From positions 30,048,811 to 30,112,810 of the forward strand of contig OY282605.1 of NCBI GenBank assembly GCA_958298945.1: a stretch of DNA of 64,000 nucleotides, given 5' to 3'. How positions within the stretch are numbered: the stretch's first letter is position 1; each line of letters opens with the position of its first letter. The notes under the pieces were generated by a model. That model made no database searches. It was not told where the DNA came from and worked only from the letters and a program-made list of their open reading frames with translations. This stretch comes from Atherix ibis. Lineage: Eukaryota > Arthropoda > Insecta > Diptera > Athericidae. The position numbers and the translations under genes were made by a program. Shown here one piece after another: positions 58,301 through 64,000 of the stretch.

Positions 58301-59717
58301 AATAATTTATTTATAAAACAATTGGAAAATCAATATTTTAACTTTAAAAAATCAGTAAAAACAATTTTACTATATTCTTTAATATACTTAAAATATAGAA
58401 ATTGAACTAAAACATTGAACAGAAATAATGAAAAATTGTTAAATTTTTTTATCCCAAATTGTGTCCGTACTGCATTTATTTGGCATATTGTAAATAGTAA
58501 TTTGCGTGCGAACAAATTACATTCTAAATGGAAATGGTATATAAAATTTTGTAAATTACCAATAGTCTAGTATTAGTAATGATTATTGATTGACTAATAA
58601 CAATTGTAAACAATAGAAAACTGTCGAATTAAAAAATGCAGTAATCGTTTGCCGTTGAGATTTTTCTGCCCCGAATATAATGAAGGGCAAATTACCAATC
58701 ATATAACGAATAATTGGAATCCATTTGCATTGAAGACTCGACATACCTCACAGCTCTTATCTTTTACACTTTATAGTCTATAAATTACCAGAATATGCGT
58801 TTGAGCTGAATTCTCGCATAGTTTTGGTTCTGGAAACAATGATTTAAACTTTCCAAGCATTTGTTAAATGCAGCTTTAATTGGCGGATGCCATTTGAACC
58901 CATGCACTATAGAGGAATTCAGTTCTCATTTACGATTCAAAAGCAAAGTTGTCCAAAAAAGGATGAGCACCAAAACCCCATTTATAAATTTCAACTGAAG
59001 ATAATTTTCACTTGTGGTTCAGAAACTTATTCAACCGTTCATATTCGGTCGTACATGCATATATGTATATGAATAAAGTTATGCGAGGATTTCTTCACTT
59101 ACGAATACCATTTTTCTTTCTGTATGGTTTTTGGGTTCATATTTACCAGTACATACACATATATATGAGTTATACCGATTGACATAATTACAGTGAAGAA
59201 AGAAATAATCGTTTTACAAAACTATGCAAATGTACACTGATAGATAGATCCTGGATAGTACCTGTTACTTAAACGATAGATACTTTTTTGTTATCCCCAT
59301 TTAGAGGGATAAAAGCTTCTGACATAGATGGGGTGGTTAGTTTCTCAACAATTCTAATGAACAGAAACTATATTGAGGACTATATACTATTGTCTATGAG
59401 AGTAAGTGAGTGGGCGGCACTCCCAACATTAACTAGAATAGAGGTCAGAAGCGAAACGGAATCGTATAAGTTGAACGATGAATCCGAAACTACGATTAGA
59501 AGAGAATAAAAGTTCTTTAGTCGAGAATACAATTTCCAAGCAATTGTCATAATTTAGCGTCGTAGAAAAGTTGTACAAAATAACTATACTATTACGTTAG
59601 CAACGAAGTTTATTTAACTTGAAAAAGTTGATCTCCAATAAATGGTCAATTTCAGATCGATTTACTCTTTTAGTTTAGTTGTAATTGGTCGAAATTTATT
59701 GTTGTACGAGGGCAGTA
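58301..59717. other. Non-coding stretch
   Basis: No gene recognised. The plus frames 58887-59072 and 59288-59509 (MLSPFRGIKASDIDGVVSFS) are unfamiliar short frames in somewhat less AT-rich sequence. Confidence 0.35.
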
Positions 59718-60863
59718 TGCTAAGTTAGTGATAATTGAAACAAAGAATTAATTTATTCAACAACAAAAATTGATGTGCTTTTCAATGTAGTTTTCTTTAG
59801 GGCTATGTTTAAATATAAATTCCAACTTCTGTACACTAGTCGGGTAGTACGATTTGTCAAACTCTGTGATGTTGGCCTCGGTTTCGGCTATAACTTTAGA
59901 ATTTAATGCAAATTTCTTTCTACCAAGTCTTTTCTTTATGTTTAAAAGTATAAAAAAACTCACAGGGATACAAATCTAGAGAATAGGGTACATGGGCAAG
60001 CAGTTCATAATGTAATTCTAGTAATTTTTCTTTTTCACTTGCCGATGAATAATAGGCTTTTTTTGCCAAATGCGATAGTTTTTTCTTGATTTCATTATTA
60101 AACTGGTTTTATAATATTCTAAATACCGTTCTATTATTATTTTTTCTTTTTCAAAATAGATGAAATATTAAACTAAGATTTTTTTAAAGATTGAACCATG
60201 CAAATCCCATAAAATCGCAGCTATAACCTCTTCCTATATGGATGGAACCGTTTTTGCCTTCTTTGGTGCTCGTTTGTTAGTAGAAGTCAATTGTTTTGAC
60301 TGAACTATATTTTCTGGTATATTATAGTGAATTTATATTGCATCAACAATTATGAATCGATATAAAAATTTATTTGGATTATGCCTAAAGCTGTCTAAAA
60401 AATCTATTGAAGTCATAAAAGGAATGTATTTGTGGTCTGAGGTTAGCAAACGCGACAACAATATCTCCGATAGCCAAAATTTCTTGTTACCTACATGTTG
60501 TTGTTTTCATATATTTACGATAGCACCATACATTTTATTAATCTTTTCTTTGATAGTTGCCTAAATTAGATCTCCTGGGTACTCAGCGTTAATTGTAGTC
60601 AAAATATTAGCGTTTTATTAATATTCAGAAGTTATCATTTTTCCCTCAAAAAAATATATATTATTAATACAAAAAATTCACTGTTTGCCATATTAACAAG
60701 AAAAAACACAAATCTTATCTATTTTCAATGAACGTCAAAACTAAACTAATAAAGAAATATTTATAAAATTTTGTATGACATCATTTTAAGAATGTCAAAT
60801 TATAAATAAAATATTGTTTCGCTTAAATATGATACATTTCTTGCATTTATCACTAACTTATCA
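59718..60863 (-). mobile_element. Mar-D mariner copy 3, near full length
   Basis: Ends TGCTAAGTTAGTGATAATTG and the inverted CATTTATCACTAACTTATCA, with TA on both sides (59716-59717 and 60864-60865); 1146 bp. Confidence 0.88.
59757..60600 (-). pseudogene. Mar-D mariner transposase (broken)
   Basis: Minus strand, in shifting frames from right to left: LLTSDHKYIPFMTSIDFLDS and FRHNPNKFLYRFIIVDAIWI (first Asp retained in VDAIW, family VDETW), SVKTIDFY then HQRRQKRF (family SKQW...APKKAKT), LLAHVPYSLDLYPCEFF (about 59985-60030; third-Asp site is Glu), and NIKKRLGRKKFALNSKVIAE followed by TEFDKSYYPTSVQKLEF. This is a mariner catalytic domain. The second Asp region is deleted or unreadable. Inactive. 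Confidence 0.8.
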
Positions 60864-60865
60864 TA

Positions 60866-62639
60866 TTACCATCGTAAGTAGATTTCTTTCAAACAGACCC
60901 AAAACCACATATTTAGTATATTTTTTATAGTTTTAGATTAGCGTATATTAATCCTTTATTTTTAGTTTTATTTTGCTCTTTGCTAGAAGTATTTTCTATT
61001 TGGATTACAGTTTTTTTTTATAGACTTAAATAAAACTTCGAATTAAGGCCTTTGAAGTATTCGAATATGTATACTGCTAGTTAGAAAAGAGTTATATATA
61101 TACTCTTTACACATTTGTATATAGAACAATTATATAGTAAGGAAAAGGATGAAATGTTAGGATAGGCGACACTGTCTCTGGGCCAATGTAAGTTTCACTA
61201 AGTCAAAGTTTCTACAAAAGTTTCTGGGAGCTCTTGTTTCGTGACAAATTCTTCGTTAAGTGCAAAAGATAAGCAGAAAGTTTTCCTCCTTGTTGCTTGT
61301 CATTGGTACTGCCAACGTCACTAATACTACCTCGACCATTGCCGCCATCATATTTGGTTTTTCAACTAATTTTGATTCTGGAAACTTGGAACGCAACAAT
61401 TTTGAATTTCTCTACGGATGGGGGCTTTTGAAATTTCGAATGATTTATGTTAATTAAAATTCGTTGTCTTTATAATTGTTTTGCACTTTTAATTCCTCAA
61501 GAGAATGTTGCTCGACTTTCACCAAATATACTGTAGAGCGTATCTTGGCCGAATGTTCGTTTTCATCCGATGCTTCATAACGTTAAGTTGAAACGATCTG
61601 CCAAATCGTTTTACATCAAGGCCATATTTGTTCTTAAATATACTTTTTTCCATCCTTTTGCTACCCACTCATATCACCGTATATAAGTTCGCAATTTAAA
61701 ATTTTGGCTATCCTTAAGCAATATCGGTAGTTCTATAATACTTCCAGCTGTGTCTGTTTTCAAAAAGTTTCTGCACAAGAATGTATAAATCTTCATGTTT
61801 CAAAAAAGATGTTAGAATATTACAAAGTCTTAACAATATACTGAATTGACTTTCATTTAAAAAAAAAATCAACTAGAAATTGATAATATCGGGTTAAGAG
61901 TATAGACGTTGCTGATATCAGATGGTATTACTATATGTAAAAAGTCGGAGGATGGAAAGGATGCTGACTAAAATAATGACGGTGACTGGTTGTTGGTAGC
62001 ATAAGAACGTTTGTCGCCTCTAGTTTCATTCGAATTTTCCCAAGTCTTCGCTGCCAAAAGAAGAGATGTTTTTAATTAAATCATAACAATTTTTAAGGTA
62101 TAGGAAAAAAAAAATTTAGTGCAAGAAAAGTCGTATTCTTGATTGCTTTTGGCTAAACTGCTAAGTGAAATTTTGCATTAAGTCGCTACGAGAATTTTTA
62201 AAGAAAATTTATCAATTAAAAGTCGTTTTTTTTTTTTTTTTAGAATTATTTTTCAATGAAAATCAACCTAGAGAAAATTTTCTTCTTTCGATTTAAGTGT
62301 TACTTATTTTTATTCATTAATTTCTTTAATAAATAGATGAACTCTCTTCGGTAGTTATCAATATAGAATTTTACTTTATTTTTATTATTTTTTTAAAAAT
62401 TGATTTAGTAAATATATTAATTGGGATTTAGTACGTAAAATTTGTCCTTTAATTATTTGGAAAAAAAAAGAAATTTTTAAGAAGGATTCTTTATCGAAAT
62501 AATTGGTCATGTTATTAAAAAGGAATTAAGTTAAGACTTTTATAGTATTTTTTAAAAAATAAATCACTGAGAGTGATCTGGTTATACTTCAGATTTTTCC
62601 TAGATGAGGATTTGTTAGAATAATTGAATGTTCTTATAA
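60866..62639. other. Non-coding stretch
   Basis: No gene recognised. 61200-61760 is less AT-rich, with short plus frames (for example 61260-61457) of no known family. Confidence 0.35.
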
Positions 62640-62980
62640 GTATTTTTGCCCCCCAGAAATAGATGTGAACCAAACTGTTTATAAAAAAGTCATTGAAAGG
62701 CTCAGAAAAAGGTTTTTTCGCGTCAGATTGGGTAACGCAGACTTTTGGATACTCTATCATGACAACGCCCTTTGCTCAAAAATTAATTTCAGCCCTCTTC
62801 GTTTGTCTTATCAAGGAGCTTGGAACTTTTTTGTTCCCCAAGTTCACCTAATCTTGGTACTGTCGATAACATCCTAAAGAGTATAACCAAGGGTTGAAAG
62901 CGATTCCAGTCGAATCCTTTCAGCACAGATCCAGACAGTGGAGACAATGTATCCGCCCATGTAACATTGATGAAAAAATA
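62640..62980 (+). pseudogene. Mar-C transposase fragment with large internal deletion
   Basis: The plus frame from 62665 reads VNQTVYKKVIERLRKR (upstream residues from 62668) then ADFWILYHDNALCSKI, where the family has HHDNAPCH, so the second Asp is present. After about ten more residues there is a deletion that removes the third Asp, and the C-terminal part follows in other frames (LGTVDNILKSITKG, then FQSNPFSTDPDSGDN-type decay of the FQHCYEEW block). The best preserved stretch of Mar-C in the window. Confidence 0.78.
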
Positions 62981-63631
62981 AACCAAAAATGTCATCATAT
63001 AATTTAAATCTCTTTACTTTTCTACCACACTTAGTACATGCTAGTGTATAGAATTTTTTCTTAAAAGAATTCCAAAATAATTTTCTTTTAAACTTGTAAA
63101 TTTAAAAATTCTTCAATTAATTTTAAAAATAATTCAAAAATTTTCTTTCTAATGAAATTATTTTTTTCTTTTACAGATTTTACAACACATTTTAAGTTTT
63201 GGTAAGTTACAAAATTATTTACAAAAAAAATTAAAAATAAAATTTGATTTTGTTCTATAACATTTTATTTGAAATAAATTGACAACAAAATGAAATATTT
63301 TTTTAAGACTTACTTTTCATTAACAAAAATTCTTATATTTTGGGTCTCTGAATTAAGAATAGAACTCCTTTCAAATTTTATTTTTTATTAAGAAAAAAGT
63401 TCTTTTTATAATATTTTATTTTTTATATTTTATAATTAAAAATGTATTTTTAAGGAAATGTCTTCTTTATTATGAAGATATCGACTTAAGATCAACTTGG
63501 CAGTAAAGAGTTATTCAATTTATATTTTGAAAAGTACAAAATTAATAGAAAATATTTTAACAAAATTTTTGATTAAATTTATATTTTTATAAATTGATGA
63601 AAGTTTGCCATTATATAAAATACTAGCTACC
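62981..63631. other. AT-rich non-coding stretch
   Basis: Nothing recognised. Confidence 0.4.
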
Positions 63632-64000
63632 CGTTCCCCGGCGTTGCACGACCTTATTCTCGACTTTCATTATTTCTCGCAATTCTGTTCTGTTGGTTCT
63701 TTCGTGTATTTCGACCGATGTTTTGCCGTTTTGGCGGCATTTTTTTAATTTTAGCCTTTGTTGAAATATAAATAAGAATCAATCATTAAACATTAGGATT
63801 CATAAATTCTCTACAAATGAACAATTTTACCTATCTTGAGTTTTTTTGCTAACCGATTGGCTTTCTTGAAATGAAGTCTAACTAAAAATCTAAATGCAAA
63901 ATATGATGCATTATTGTTGAAAAATTGGAATACAAACAGTTCTACTAATACTTACAGTTCTGTTTTTAGCTGTATTCGATTGGACTAATTTTGCTACTGT
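63632..64000. repeat. Possible end of an interspersed repeat
   Basis: An abrupt change from AT-rich sequence to ACTAGCTACCCGTTCCCCGG, then CGTTGCACGACC and a CpG-richer stretch to about 63745. The ACTAGCT.CCCG...CGGCGTTGC start resembles termini I have seen on interspersed repeats of insects. The class cannot be fixed and the repeat may run past the window edge. Confidence 0.35.

Noticed and set aside
1..64000. CRISPR arrays, bacterial operons, riboswitches, prophage
   Set aside because: No regularly spaced short repeats with unique spacers, no dense coding and no ribosome binding sites; the sequence is animal nuclear DNA with mariner and Jockey elements.
1..64000. Origin from a copepod such as a sea louse, suggested by the mariner content
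   Set aside because: The NUMT keeps the ancestral insect order nad2-trnW-trnC-trnY-cox1, which fits insects better than lineages with strongly rearranged mitogenomes; not excluded by the nuclear sequence alone.

Overview
This window is strongly AT-rich animal nuclear DNA with no intact protein-coding gene that I can recognise. It is dominated by old, broken transposable elements set in AT-rich non-coding sequence. The best clue to the host is a nuclear copy of mitochondrial DNA (NUMT, 17409-18599). It carries cox1, trnY, trnC, trnW and nad2 in the order and orientation of the ancestral insect/pancrustacean mitochondrial genome. With the arthropod-type mariner, Tc1-like and Jockey-like elements, this points to an insect. 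I cannot name the order or species.

Layout. Six groups of Tc1/mariner (ITm) elements can be separated. (1) Mar-A, ends CCAGGTGTATAAGC, at 37677-38937 and 47023-48174. (2) Mar-B, ends CGAGGTCTGTTC, at 6645-7424, 10234-11471, 23111-23669 and 33715-34527, plus short derivatives at 19146-19375 and 27196-27352. (3) Mar-C, an 'HHDNAPCH' mariner, at 60-850, 30020-31530, 43690-45480 and 62640-62980, with a fragment at 41390-41580. (4) Mar-D, ends TGATAAGTTAGTGATAAATG, at 13496-14494, 41212-41719 and 59718-60863. (5) Tc-E, whose transposase carries a CDLTPLDFF block, at 3715-5100, 16440-16990, 25500-25990, 43030-43530 and 53030-53600. (6) One Tc1-like copy at 15060-15810. Non-LTR (Jockey-like) retrotransposon pieces lie at 17035-19550, 46800-48600 and 49380-50430, and an RNase H-bearing LINE tail at 26640-27110. 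A satellite of about 545 bp per unit fills 56170-57757, and a large (TTC)n-type microsatellite lies at 44004-44798.

The most informative place is 17035-19550. A Jockey reverse transcriptase is split in mid-domain by a 1.24-kb mitochondrial insertion with an internal inversion, flanked by the 10-bp direct repeat GAAATATATT, and split again by a 230-bp Mar-B derivative with a TA duplication. The Mar-B copies are also notable. Two share the same fold-back (inverted) breakpoint, three share one deletion of the DNA-binding region, and a different pair shares loss of the second catalytic Asp, so the shared deletions do not fit one simple tree.

Regions with somewhat more balanced base composition (20730-21180, 28440-29370, 57760-58300) hold short open frames that I cannot identify. 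The rest is AT-rich sequence in which I see no gene. Coordinates of decayed elements are approximate unless a TA target site is stated.
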